Assembly: GCF_014698835.1 (NCBI RefSeq)
Contig: NZ_JACJTU010000007.1
Location: 62,001 to 126,000 of the forward strand
Reading direction: 5' to 3'
Length of the DNA: 64,000 nucleotides
Origin: Nostoc paludosum FACHB-159
GTDB taxonomy: Bacteria > Cyanobacteriota > Cyanobacteriia > Cyanobacteriales > Nostocaceae
The position numbers and the translations under genes are program-made. Shown in pieces: positions 27,136 through 38,100 of the stretch (the first letter of the stretch is position 1; every line of letters starts with the position of its first letter). A model generated the notes under the pieces. It was not told the DNA's origin. It searched no databases and worked only from the letters and a program-made list of their open reading frames with translations.

Positions 27136-30100
27136 TATGCTTTTTTCTCACTTAATCGGTTGATTTTTGCGAACAATTTGTCTAAGTCTTGTTGGTTCAA
27201 GTTAGCTCTGGGAAAATCAGACGGTGTATATTTTTCTGCTCGATCCTGAGTGGGTGTAAGATAAACCTCTCCATCTTTGGAATCGTTTTGCTTAGTCTCA
27301 TTTAAATTTGCTGCTATTACTAATTCAGCAATAGTTTGGTGCAGAAACATTTGTTGAGAAGTTAACTTGAGACCTAATTGGTTAGCTTTGGCAACAATTT
27401 GAATTGTAATAATTGAGTCTCCTGCCAACTCAAAGAAGTTATCATGAATACCCACCTTGTCAATTCCCAAAAATTGTTGCCAAATATCCGCTAGAGTCTG
27501 CTCGACTTCGTTACGAGGCGCAACGTAAGCATTTGCTAAGTTTGGACGTGGATGCCTGAATTGGGCGGAATTTGTTTCTGATGTCTCTGACAAAAGACTT
27601 AAATCTTGGTCTATATAATTGAAAGAATTATTCTGTTCAATTACTTGTTGAAAGTCTTGGGTTGAGACAACAACACGAGGCAAACCACTTAACAAAATAC
27701 GATTAAAAGCTTCAGCACCTTCTTGAGGTAGTATTCCTTTTTTAATTTCTTCTTCACGTTGCAGCTTTAATTGTTCTGGTAGTGTTGTTTCTACTGCCAT
27801 CCCTACTTCTTGCCAAGTATCCCAGTTGATTGACACCGTGAATTCATCACATTGAGAAGCACGATAATTTGCATAAACATCTAGAAATGCATTGGCAGCA
27901 CAATAATCTACCTGTCCAAATTCACTCAAGATAGAACTTTGGGATGAACAAAGCACCAAGAAATCTAAAGTAATATGTTTGAACTTTAAAATCTGCTCTA
28001 ATACTAATGTGCCTTTGACTTTTGATGCCAAAACACTGTTTGCTACATCCTCTGTTTTGAGTTGAATTATTCCACCGCCAGCGATACCCGCTGCATGAAT
28101 GACGCCATTAATTTGGCCAAATTTTTCTAAAGTTTCACTAATAGCTACCTGCATTTCTTCGTAGTTGGCGACATCGGCACTTTTAATCTCAATTTCCGAT
28201 CCTAATTTTTCAAGTGCCAACATTTTTTGGATCTTGCGGCTAACAGAATCTTGGCGATCGTGAGTTTCTAGCCATTGTTGCCATTGCGATCGCTCTGGTA
28301 ATCCCTTTCTACCAATTAAGATTAATTTAGCTTGTACTGTCTTCGCTAAATGTTCCGCCAGCACCAAACCTATACCGCCAAGTCCACCAGTAATTAAGTA
28401 AACTCCTGCTTTTTTTAACTTAGCTTTACCTGGGATATTTTCATCTAAACGCACATTTTCAAAGGTTGGAATCCAGCGATAATGTCCCCGATAAGCAACT
28501 ATATTTTCGGTTTGCTGCGTTGTTACTTCTCTAATCAGATACTTGGCAAATTTATCGGAAATTTGAGCAGTAGGGATTATTACATCAATAAGAGAGCAAT
28601 GAATATTTGGATATTCCTTGGGAATTACCTTACAAGCACCCAATATCGTTGCTTTCTCTGGGCATAGCTTTTCATCGCCGATGACATTATATAGATTATT
28701 AGTTACAATTTTTAACTTCAGAGAATCACTGATATTTTGCTTTCCTAATGCCTGCGTCAAATACAATAAACTCCAAAAGCCGAGCTTCTGACAATTTTCA
28801 AAAGTAGGTAAAGTATCATTTGGCGTAATGCTCCAAAAATGAGCGATATGCCATCCGGCACGCTTCGCGATCGCATTTGGAATCAAACTCTGCTTTTGCA
28901 GTTCTTCAAATAAAGCATCGTAATCATTTTTCTGCTGTGGGTTAATAGTATATGTATATTTTTCGATCTGAGTAAATTTCTCACCGATGCTAACTTTAAT
29001 TACATTTTGACTTTGCTGTTGGAGTTGTTTGGCAACTGCATCACCAACTCCATAGTCATCGATAAAAATTAACCAGCAGGTATTTTTTTCAATTGCTTGG
29101 AATAATTCAATTGGTGTAGATTGTTTCCAACTTGGGATATAAAACCAATCAGTAATATTTGGCTTTTTACCTAATGATTTTGGCGATATTGTTGATAACC
29201 CAGTCTCAGAATTAGCCTCAATCCAATAACGTTGACGCTCAAAAGGATAAGTAGGTAAAGGAATGTGTCTGCGTTGTTCGCGAGCATAAAAGCCCGCCCA
29301 ATTTATCGGCAATCCTGCTAACCAAAGCCGAGAGAGAGTATTAAGCAAAAATGCCACATCAGAAACTTGTTCTTGGGGATGTCGCAGCGAAGTTAGCACC
29401 ATAGTTTGTGAAGCTAACTGTCGTTTAGCTAGGGTAGTTAATGTGCGTCCTGGGCCGACTTCTAAAAATATTCGCTCTGGTTGTTGCAGCAGTTCAGCAA
29501 TTCCCTCGTTAAACAATACCGCTTGTCGTAAATGTTTAGTCCAGTAGTCAGGATCGGTTGCTTGCTCTGCCGTAATCCAAGTTCCAGTAACATTAGAAAC
29601 AAAAGGAATTTGAGGTGGTTTCAGATTGACTTTTCTAACGTGTTGTACAAATAACTCTAAAATCGGCTCCATCATTTGGGAATGGAAAGCATGAGATGTA
29701 TGCAGACGGCGACAATCTATACCTTGCTCAGTCAATTTATTTTGTAATATTTCTATAGCATTTGTAGCGCCAGAAACTACACAAAGAGATGGTGCATTAC
29801 TCGCTGCTAAAGAAAGTTCTGAATCCAACATTGGTTGTATTTCTTGAGCAGAAATAGAAACAGAAAGCATCGACCCAGGTTCGAGATTTTGCATTAATTG
29901 TCCGCGAATTGCGACTAAAGTCAGTGCCTCTTCTAAATAAAAAACACCGGAAATGCAAGCGGCTACATACTCACCAATGCTGTGACCAATCATCGCTTGT
30001 GGATGCACACCCCACGACATCCAAAGTTTAGCCAGAGCATATTCAATTACAAATAATGCAGGTTGGGTTAATGAAGTTTGTTGGAGTTGTTCTGTTGTAG

Positions 30101-31871
30101 TTCCTAATGTTGGGGGATAAATTATATCTTTGAGATTTAACTTTAAACGCGCTTCCAAAAATTCACAGCAATCATCAACTTGTTGGCGAAAAATAGATTC
30201 TGTTTCATATAATTCCCGTCCCATGTTTACATACTGCGCTCCCTGTCCGGGAAACATAAACACAATTGGATGGTTACGGGCTTCTGAACAATTGCTAAAA
30301 ATTCCTTGTTTATCTGGCGCTGTTAGTGTTTTTATTGCATCTGGAATATTCTGACATAACAACACTCGACGATGGTTAAAATTTCGGCGGCCAACTTGCA
30401 AAGTATAGGCTACATCGGCAAGATTAATTTGAGGATGCTGTGCCAAATAATTAGCAAGATTAGTTGTAGTAGATTCCAATGCTGTTGGAGTTTTGGCAGA
30501 GATAGCCAATAAATGCCAGGGACGAGAAATACTTTCTTTGGTTGCAAAAAATGGAGCTTCTTCTAATATTACATGGGCATTAGTACCGCCAATACCAAAA
30601 GAACTAACTCCTGCACGTCTAGGATGTTTGTCTGCTTTCCATTCAGAAAGTTTATTGTTGACATAAAAAGGACTGTTGGCGAAATCGATTTGAGGATTTG
30701 GTTCCTCAAAATGCAAGCTAGGAGGAATGTGTTTGTGTTTGAGAGCTAAAACTGTTTTAATTAAACCTGCAACGCCAGCGGCTGCATCTAAGTGTCCAAT
30801 ATTTGTTTTTAAAGAACCAATCGCACAGAAATTTTGATTTTTTGTACTACTTTGAAATGCTTGCGTTAGTGCAGCAATTTCAATCGGATCTCCTAAGCAA
30901 GTTCCCGTTCCGTGAGCTTCAATATAAGTGATTGTTTCTGGTTCTACTTCTGCAACAACTTGAGCGGTTTTAATAACTTTGGCTTGGCCTTCTATCCGGG
31001 GTGCTGTGTAGCTAACTTTGTTTGAACCGTCGTTATTAATGGCAGAACCTTTAATTACAGCATGAATAAAATCTCCATCACTTAATGTATCTTCTAATCT
31101 TTTTAAAACAACGATTCCCACACCTTCACCACTTACAGTTCCTTGTGCTTTGGCATCAAAAGCGCGGCAATGTCCGTCAGGAGATTTAATACCTCCCTCT
31201 TTATATAGATAGCCAGCTTTTCTTGATGCATTGACAGAAACGCCACCAACCAAAGCAATATCACATTCACCGTTGAGTAAACTTTGGCAGGCTAAATGTA
31301 CAGCGACTAATGAACTCGAACAAGCTGTTTGAACTGCATAGCTAGGCCCAGTTAAATTAAGTTTATAAGAAGTACGTGTAGCTAGATAATCTTTATCAGC
31401 AGCAATTGTTAGCTGATGTTCGTCTATTGAGTTTCTAATATTTTGATTAAAATAAATGTTTAGTAAATAACCGCTTAAGTTAGATCCAGCAAAAACACCT
31501 ATGGAACCATTATAGGTTTCCGAATTATATCCTGCGTTTTCCAATGCTTCCCAAGCACACTCTAAAAAAATCCGGTGTTGAGGATCGGTCATTTCTGCAT
31601 CTCTGGGATTAAAACCAAAGAAGGCAGCGTCAAAAAGTTCTGCATCTTCTAAGACAGCATTAGCTTTTACATAATTGGGATTAGTAATAAGTGCTGGATC
31701 TACTCCTGCTGCTAATAGTTCTTCGTCACTAAAAAAAGAAATTGACTCTACACCATTTTGGAGATTATGCCAAAATTCCTCAAGATTTTTCGCCCCAGGA
31801 AATCTTCCTGCTAATCCGATAATTGCGATTTCTGAACCGTTATTAGAATATGTTTCGCTTGGAATATTCAT
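27135..31871 (-). CDS. PKS-2: KS-AT-KR-carrier with an epimerase deletion scar
   Basis: This 1578-residue module has a KS (TACSSS near 182), a malonyl-type AT (GHSIGE near 630; HAFH), a KR (GGLGGIG near 1162; YCAAN) and a carrier with AGDSI near 1484 instead of GGDSL. The carrier resembles NRPS carriers that precede epimerase domains. After it, the sequence GEVYLTPTQ matches the first residues of an epimerase domain and then jumps directly to YTPSDFPRANLNQQDLDKLF, which matches the tail found after epimerases. About 430 residues are missing compared with PKS-1. The tail looks like a COM donor and precedes the free C domain. The module should add one malonate and reduce it to the beta-hydroxyl. 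Confidence 0.94.
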   Translation of the reverse strand: MNIPSETYSNNGSEIAIIGLAGRFPGAKNLEEFWHNLQNGVESISFFSDEELLAAGVDPALITNPNYVKANAVLEDAELFDAAFFGFNPRDAEMTDPQHRIFLECAWEALENAGYNSETYNGSIGVFAGSNLSGYLLNIYFNQNIRNSIDEHQLTIAADKDYLATRTSYKLNLTGPSYAVQTACSSSLVAVHLACQSLLNGECDIALVGGVSVNASRKAGYLYKEGGIKSPDGHCRAFDAKAQGTVSGEGVGIVVLKRLEDTLSDGDFIHAVIKGSAINNDGSNKVSYTAPRIEGQAKVIKTAQVVAEVEPETITYIEAHGTGTCLGDPIEIAALTQAFQSSTKNQNFCAIGSLKTNIGHLDAAAGVAGLIKTVLALKHKHIPPSLHFEEPNPQIDFANSPFYVNNKLSEWKADKHPRRAGVSSFGIGGTNAHVILEEAPFFATKESISRPWHLLAISAKTPTALESTTTNLANYLAQHPQINLADVAYTLQVGRRNFNHRRVLLCQNIPDAIKTLTAPDKQGIFSNCSEARNHPIVFMFPGQGAQYVNMGRELYETESIFRQQVDDCCEFLEARLKLNLKDIIYPPTLGTTTEQLQQTSLTQPALFVIEYALAKLWMSWGVHPQAMIGHSIGEYVAACISGVFYLEEALTLVAIRGQLMQNLEPGSMLSVSISAQEIQPMLDSELSLAASNAPSLCVVSGATNAIEILQNKLTEQGIDCRRLHTSHAFHSQMMEPILELFVQHVRKVNLKPPQIPFVSNVTGTWITAEQATDPDYWTKHLRQAVLFNEGIAELLQQPERIFLEVGPGRTLTTLAKRQLASQTMVLTSLRHPQEQVSDVAFLLNTLSRLWLAGLPINWAGFYAREQRRHIPLPTYPFERQRYWIEANSETGLSTISPKSLGKKPNITDWFYIPSWKQSTPIELFQAIEKNTCWLIFIDDYGVGDAVAKQLQQQSQNVIKVSIGEKFTQIEKYTYTINPQQKNDYDALFEELQKQSLIPNAIAKRAGWHIAHFWSITPNDTLPTFENCQKLGFWSLLYLTQALGKQNISDSLKLKIVTNNLYNVIGDEKLCPEKATILGACKVIPKEYPNIHCSLIDVIIPTAQISDKFAKYLIREVTTQQTENIVAYRGHYRWIPTFENVRLDENIPGKAKLKKAGVYLITGGLGGIGLVLAEHLAKTVQAKLILIGRKGLPERSQWQQWLETHDRQDSVSRKIQKMLALEKLGSEIEIKSADVANYEEMQVAISETLEKFGQINGVIHAAGIAGGGIIQLKTEDVANSVLASKVKGTLVLEQILKFKHITLDFLVLCSSQSSILSEFGQVDYCAANAFLDVYANYRASQCDEFTVSINWDTWQEVGMAVETTLPEQLKLQREEEIKKGILPQEGAEAFNRILLSGLPRVVVSTQDFQQVIEQNNSFNYIDQDLSLLSETSETNSAQFRHPRPNLANAYVAPRNEVEQTLADIWQQFLGIDKVGIHDNFFELAGDSIITIQIVAKANQLGLKLTSQQMFLHQTIAELVIAANLNETKQNDSKDGEVYLTPTQDRAEKYTPSDFPRANLNQQDLDKLFAKINRLSEKKA

Positions 31872-31885
31872 AATTTATAAATTCC

Positions 31886-34800
31886 TTAATTATTTTCAAC
31901 TGATTTAAGTTTTTGCAACCGTTTTCTTTGTTGCGCTTTACCAGCTGAAATTTTTTCTGTTTGGATCTCAGTTTCCTGTAAAGATACTGTTTGATTTGCA
32001 GATGAGCTTAAATACTCTGCTAAAGAATTGATGGTGGGATATCTAAACAAATCAAGGGTTGAGAGTTCTGCATTATTTAATATTGTCTGCAATTGGCTGT
32101 GAACTGCAACTAAAAGTAATGAATGACCGCCAATTTCAAAGAAATTATCATGAATACCTATTTTTTCAAGATTTAAAGCTTTCTGCCAAACTGAAGCTAT
32201 TGTTTTTTCTACTTCAGTTTGTGGTACCACATAAGCAACTTCTAATTCTGGGCGTAGAGCATCTGGCATTGGCAATGCTCGACGGTCTACTTTGCCATTA
32301 GATGTTAGTGGAAATGCTTTTAATATCATAAAGGCTGTTGGTACCATATGGTCAAGTAATTTATTTTGTAAGAAGCGCCGCAGTTCAGAAATTGTTAGCG
32401 TTTTGTCTGGATGAAGAGTTATATATGCTGTTAAATTTTGATTTCCTGGTTTATCCTCCCGAACGATCGCCACACTTGCAGATACTGATGGATGTTGATT
32501 GATAACGGCTTCAATTTCTCCTAATTCAACACGGAAACCCCGGATTTTTATTTGGTTATCAATTCTACCGATATACTCAATATCTCCACTCGGTAAAAAG
32601 CGAACTAGATCCCCAGTTTTGTAAAGGCGATCGCCTGCTTGTTTACTAAAAGGATTGGGAATAAATTTCAAAGCTGTTAATTCAGGTTGATTTAAATAAC
32701 CCCTAGCTAATCCAATTCCGCTAATGTGTAATTCACCCGCTACACCTGTTGGTACTGGTTGCAAATATTGGTCTAAAATGTACAGTTGAGTATTAGCGAT
32801 CGGTTTACCAATGGGTATGGAACCTGAAGTATGTTTTCCTATTGGAATTTGGTAAATACAGCAACCTACTACTGTTTCTGTAGGGCCGTATTCGTTTACT
32901 AATATCGTATCTGGGGCTACATCTTGCCAGAAAGTAATGCTTTCGGCTAATAAATTTTCCCCACCAATAATAAAAGCTCTCGTTTTATTTGCTATCTCTT
33001 CTTTAGATAACTGTTGTTTTAATAAATCTAAGTGCGCGGGAGTGATTTTGACCAAGCTTAAATTCGAGCTTTTCTTTAAAGCTTGAGAAAGTGTTTCAAT
33101 TCCTTGTTCTTCTGATAATAACTCTGCTGTGCGGCCGACTAATAAAGGTGATAATAGGCTGGTGATGGTTAAGTCAAAACCCAGAGGTGAGTGGACTAGA
33201 GTTCCTACTCCTTGTTCTACTGTATATCTTTGAGTAGCCCAACAGAGGTAATTAACTAATCCTTGATGGGAAATTAAAGTTCCTTTAGGTTTACCAGTGG
33301 AACCAGAAGTGTAAATAACATAAGCTAAATTTAATGCAGATGTTATAGTAATTGGGTTATCAATTTTTTGTTCTTTTATCGTTTGCCAATCGCTATCAAT
33401 ACAAATTACTTTAATTTCATTTGTAGCTAAATCTGCCATTAAATGCTGTTGAGTCAATAGCACTGGCATTTGAGAATCTTTTAGGATAAAAGCTTTTCTT
33501 TCTAAGGGATAGTTAGGGTCAATCGGTACATAAGCACCACCCGCTTTTAAGATGCCTAAAAGTGCAATTAACATTAAAGGCGATCGCTCTACACAAATCC
33601 CCACCATTACATCAGGTTTCACGCCTAATTTTTGTAGGTAATGAGCTAGCTGGTTAGCACGATTATTTAATTCTTGATAGGTAAATTGCTGATTTTTATA
33701 AACAATAGCAATTTTGTCTGATGTGCGTTCTACTTGTTCTGCAAAAAGTTGATGGAAACATTTATCTGCTACAAAAGCAGTTTGTGTATTATTAAACTCA
33801 ATCAACAGTTTTTGTCGTTCAATATCGCTAAGTATTTCTAATTCACTTAGCAGTGCATCTGGATAGTTAGTTACATTTTCCAATAGAGTAGAAAATTGTC
33901 CTGATAACCGTTCGATATCTTCTGGCAAGAATAATTCTGAATCATAGTGCCATTCAGCGTGAAGAGAGCTTTCAGTACGTATAAACGATAATTTTACTTT
34001 GAATATGTCAAAACAAACATATTGCTGTAGTAGAGAAAATTTAACTGTACTTGTAGTCAATATTTGTTGATTTTGCTCTATAAACTCAAAGCAAAAGGGT
34101 AAGACTAATCCTGAAATTAACTCCCAATTAAAACAATCTTGCCATTCATAAGCTTGATTTTGATTCAAAGTAATTTGCTCTAAAGCTTCGCTAAACTTTA
34201 AATTACCTTGCAGATAGCAATCCACTGGTACATATTTGGCAAGTAGTCCCAGCATTGCTTGGAGTTCTTCTTCCGATCTACCATCGCAATGAGTACCAAC
34301 AACCATATTTGGTACATTAGTCAAACGCCATAATAGTATTTGCCAGCATGTTAGTAATAATGACGATTCAGTAGTATTGAATTTTTCGGCGATCGCATTT
34401 ATTTTAGCTATCAGTTGAGGCGGAATTATCTGAGTAAAAATTTGTGGTTTAAATTCAGTTGTAGCAGGTAATAGATTTTCATTTGGCAGTTTCAAGTTGA
34501 AAATATGGTTAATATCTTTTTCTCGCCAATATTCTCTACCATTTTCTGCTTCTTCTGACTCTAATAATTCATTCTGCCAGTCTGAAAAAACGATATATTG
34601 CACTGGTTCATCATCATATAAATTACCAGTGTAAGCATGAGTTATTTCTGTTAATAAATTATTCAGTGAAGTTCTATCTGTGTATAAACCAGGTAAGTTT
34701 AACAGTAATAAATATTTAGATTCTGGAAGGATAACTAGAGATATCTGTAATGATGATTTCTCTAAATCGAATTTTTGCTGTTTAATAGATTCAATTAATA

Positions 34801-35113
34801 ATTCAAGAGTATTATTTTGTTTTTCAGGTGTAATCGAACTAAAATCATGTTCTTTTATTAATAAATTGCTGTTGTTTTCAATTACTTGTAGTGGAATATT
34901 CATTCCTGGCAAGCAGCGAAAACTAGTGCAAAGGATTTGATGTCTATTGACAATACTTTTTAAGGCAGTCTTAAAGGTCTCTATATTTAAATTACCTGTA
35001 ATTTCCACCGCAGTAAATGAATAATAGGCAATGCTATTGTTATCTTGTTGTAGTAGCCATAAATGTTTTTGCTGTGGTGAAAGTTGGAAACCGTGAATTA
35101 CTTGATTATTCAT
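31886..35113 (-). CDS. NRPS-3: degenerate C-A-PCP module, Asn/Asp-like code
   Basis: This 1075-residue protein starts with a condensation-fold domain of full length whose HHxxxDG motif is replaced by LPGLYTDR near residue 140, so both catalytic histidines are absent. The adenylation domain (YTSGSTG near 601) reads D-L-T-K-I-G-E-V-G-K, closest to the Asn code DLTKLGEVGK and similar to the Asp code DLTKVGHIGK as I recall them. The carrier GGHSL is near 996, followed by a basic docking tail. The upstream NRPS-2 ends in an active C domain plus a SyrP-like hydroxylase. The degenerate C here therefore looks like the interface domains described for siderophore NRPSs, which position a hydroxylase over the carrier-bound Asp. 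Expected product: beta-hydroxy-Asx on the carrier. Confidence 0.92.
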   Translation of the reverse strand: MNNQVIHGFQLSPQQKHLWLLQQDNNSIAYYSFTAVEITGNLNIETFKTALKSIVNRHQILCTSFRCLPGMNIPLQVIENNSNLLIKEHDFSSITPEKQNNTLELLIESIKQQKFDLEKSSLQISLVILPESKYLLLLNLPGLYTDRTSLNNLLTEITHAYTGNLYDDEPVQYIVFSDWQNELLESEEAENGREYWREKDINHIFNLKLPNENLLPATTEFKPQIFTQIIPPQLIAKINAIAEKFNTTESSLLLTCWQILLWRLTNVPNMVVGTHCDGRSEEELQAMLGLLAKYVPVDCYLQGNLKFSEALEQITLNQNQAYEWQDCFNWELISGLVLPFCFEFIEQNQQILTTSTVKFSLLQQYVCFDIFKVKLSFIRTESSLHAEWHYDSELFLPEDIERLSGQFSTLLENVTNYPDALLSELEILSDIERQKLLIEFNNTQTAFVADKCFHQLFAEQVERTSDKIAIVYKNQQFTYQELNNRANQLAHYLQKLGVKPDVMVGICVERSPLMLIALLGILKAGGAYVPIDPNYPLERKAFILKDSQMPVLLTQQHLMADLATNEIKVICIDSDWQTIKEQKIDNPITITSALNLAYVIYTSGSTGKPKGTLISHQGLVNYLCWATQRYTVEQGVGTLVHSPLGFDLTITSLLSPLLVGRTAELLSEEQGIETLSQALKKSSNLSLVKITPAHLDLLKQQLSKEEIANKTRAFIIGGENLLAESITFWQDVAPDTILVNEYGPTETVVGCCIYQIPIGKHTSGSIPIGKPIANTQLYILDQYLQPVPTGVAGELHISGIGLARGYLNQPELTALKFIPNPFSKQAGDRLYKTGDLVRFLPSGDIEYIGRIDNQIKIRGFRVELGEIEAVINQHPSVSASVAIVREDKPGNQNLTAYITLHPDKTLTISELRRFLQNKLLDHMVPTAFMILKAFPLTSNGKVDRRALPMPDALRPELEVAYVVPQTEVEKTIASVWQKALNLEKIGIHDNFFEIGGHSLLLVAVHSQLQTILNNAELSTLDLFRYPTINSLAEYLSSSANQTVSLQETEIQTEKISAGKAQQRKRLQKLKSVENN

Positions 35114-35119
35114 ATAACG

Positions 35120-35151
35120 AACCGCAGAGACGCTGAGGGCACAGAGAGGGG
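35120..35151. repeat. Dispersed cgcagag-type intergenic repeat
   Basis: A copy of the family seen at 5585, 6469, 14151 and 24734 (ccgcagagacgctgaggg) lies in the 81-bp gap between NRPS-2 and NRPS-3. Confidence 0.55.
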
Positions 35152-35194
35152 AGAGAAATTGTTTAGTCTATGGATTTTATGAGTGAATAATTAT

Positions 35195-38100
35195 TTAAAA
35201 ATAATGCTGAAAAGGTTCACCCATTGCAGTTAAAATTTTTCTCGAACCAGAGTAGGGATTACGTGCGTGGGCTGTCAACATATTATCGAGCATTAATATA
35301 TCGCCTTTCTGCCAAGGATAAACAATCATTTCTTGTTGATAAGCTTCACGAATTTCTGCAATAACTGAGTCTTCAATGGAAGAACCATCGCCATAAAAAG
35401 TGTTATATGGTAAATCTTCTTCTGTAAACTCGCTGAAGAATTTTTCTCGAAATTGTGTTTGCAAACTCGATACATGCCAAAAAACAACATGGTTAAACCA
35501 AACCATTTCACCCGTTTTTGGATGTTTTGTTATGGCTGGACGAACTTGACGAGTTCTTAAACCCTTGTCATCTTTCCACTCAACTTCAATACAAGCATTA
35601 CGACAATATTCTTCCATTACAGCTTTGTCTGTTGTGTGATAGACTTTCTGCCAAGGTAAACCAAATCCATTTCCATAGTTGCGAACTAACATCCAACCTT
35701 TTTCTTGAAAGCGTTCTCTAATGCGAGGATGAATACGTTGAAATACTTTTCTCACATCAGCAATTGGAGTTTCTCCTCCTTGGCTTGCAGGTTCTATGCA
35801 ACAAAACCATATCTTCATCGGGTAGGTATTGGCATAGGATGATTCATTATGTAAGGCAATGGTTTGCTCAGCAGGAAATTCGGTAGATGTGTAAACTTTT
35901 TCGCTTAATTTAGTACGAGGTGTGGAAGATTCTATGTAAGGCATTAATTGAGGACATACGCCGCTAACAAATTGCTCAAAATCCTCTTTTTGATTAATAG
36001 TAAAATCTCTAAATAAAATTCCTCCATATTTAAATAAGTTATTGATAATGAATTCTTGATTCTTTTCAGCCCAGATTGGCAAATTTAAATCGCTGAATTT
36101 AGGCGAAATAACTAAAGGTAGTTTATCTCCAGATTGTAAAAAAGATTCTGTAATTAATTCTTCTGGCGATAAGTTAATTACTTTAGGTTTGGGTTGCGAT
36201 TTAAATGCTTTAAATTTTTGGCTACGGGCTTGTTTAAATTCTTCTTGTTTTGCATCTTGCCTTTGTTTGTCTGCTGTTACCAGTATTTCTTTGATGCTTG
36301 TAAATTTAATATTAGGTTGAGCAACAACGGCACGCAAAATTATTTCATAATCTTTAATAAATTTAGCGATCGCAGTAGCATTAAATAACTCTGTGCTATA
36401 TTCCAAACTACCACTCAACCCTTGTTCATTTTCCCACATAGTAAGTAATAAATCAAACTTAGCTGTGCCATTGTCAATCTGTTCGACAATTTTCAACTTC
36501 AAGCCTTCGAGTTCTAGTGGAAGCGTTGGGGCATTTTGGAGAACAAATTTAGATTGAAACAGAGGTGTACGACTCAAATCTCGTTCTGGTTTCAAGGCTA
36601 AGACTAACTGGTCAAATGGCATATCTTGATGTTCGTAAGCAGCCAAGGTCACCTCACGAACGCGTTTCAATAATTCCTGAAAAGTTGGATTTCCTCCCAA
36701 GTTAGTACGTAATACTAGCTGATTAACAAAAAAACCAATAATATTCTCTGTTTCAGGAAAATTCCGGTTAGCGACATCTGTACCGACAACAATATCATCT
36801 TGCTTTGCGTAGTAATGCATTAAGGTTTTAAATGCTGCCAATAGAGTCATAAATAGAGTGACTTCTTCTCTACGGCTTAATACTTTAATTTCTTCACAAA
36901 GTTCTTTTGAGAATTCTATATGTTGTCTACTACCGCGAAAAGTTTGGATTTCAGGACGGGGATACTCGGTAGGCAATTCCAGTACAGGTAAGTTTGCAAG
37001 TTGTTGTTTCCAATAAGATAAATGTTTTTCCATCACTTCACCTTGCAGCCACTGATTTTGCCAATAGGCGAAGTCTGCATATTGAATTGGTAATTCTGCT
37101 ACAGGTGATGGTTGTTTTTTCCTGAAAGCTGCATAAAGCGCAGATAATTCACGAATAAGTACACCAATTGACCAACCATCAGAAATAATGTGGTGCATTA
37201 CTAACACCAATACATAAGACTCTTCGCCTAAACGCAATAAATTAACTCGCAGCAATGGACTTTTATTTAAATCAAAAGGCCGTTGAGCTTCCTCCAGAAT
37301 TGACTGCTGCACCGTAACAAATTGCTTTTCTGCTGAAATTTCACTTAAATCTATGATTGGCACAGCAATAAAAACAGATGAAGCGATTATTTGTATAGGA
37401 TTTCCATTTACTTTTTTAAAGCTAGTGCGTAATACTTCTTGACGGCGTAAAAGTTCTTTAAAAGTTTGTTCTAAAGCATGTATATCTAAATATCCGTTCA
37501 GGTAAACGGCAGCTGGCATATTATATGTAGAACTTCCTCTTTCCAATTGTTCTAGAAACCACAATCTTTTTTGAGCAAAAGATAAGGGTATTTCTTTGTC
37601 TCGTGAAACTCTTTCAATTGGTGGCAGTGGCTTAATACCTAGCTGCTTTTCCTCAATACTTTTGGCTAATTTTGCTATTGTTGGTAGTTCAAAAATTCGC
37701 CGTATTGGTAACTCGACATCAAGATTTTTATTAATCCGGGATATCACTTGGGTTGCTAAAAGTGAGTGTCCCCCGAATTCAAAAAAGTTATCGTTAATTC
37801 CTAATTTTTCTAATGCAAGTACTTCCATCCAAATCGCTGCTAATTGTTTTTCCATAGCGGTTTGAGGTGCAACAAACTTTTCCTCAAATTCTGGAAGTAC
37901 TGTATCAAGAGCAGGTAGCGCCTTACGGTCAACTTTACCGTTAGGTGTTAGTGGAAGTGCCTCTAATATTACAAAATTTGTTGGCATCATGTAGCTTGGT
38001 AATTTTGACTCCAAAAAGCTACGGAGTTCAGAAATTGTTAATGTTTGTTGGTTTTGAGGAACTAAATAAGCGACTATTCTTTGAGAATCTAATGAATCTT

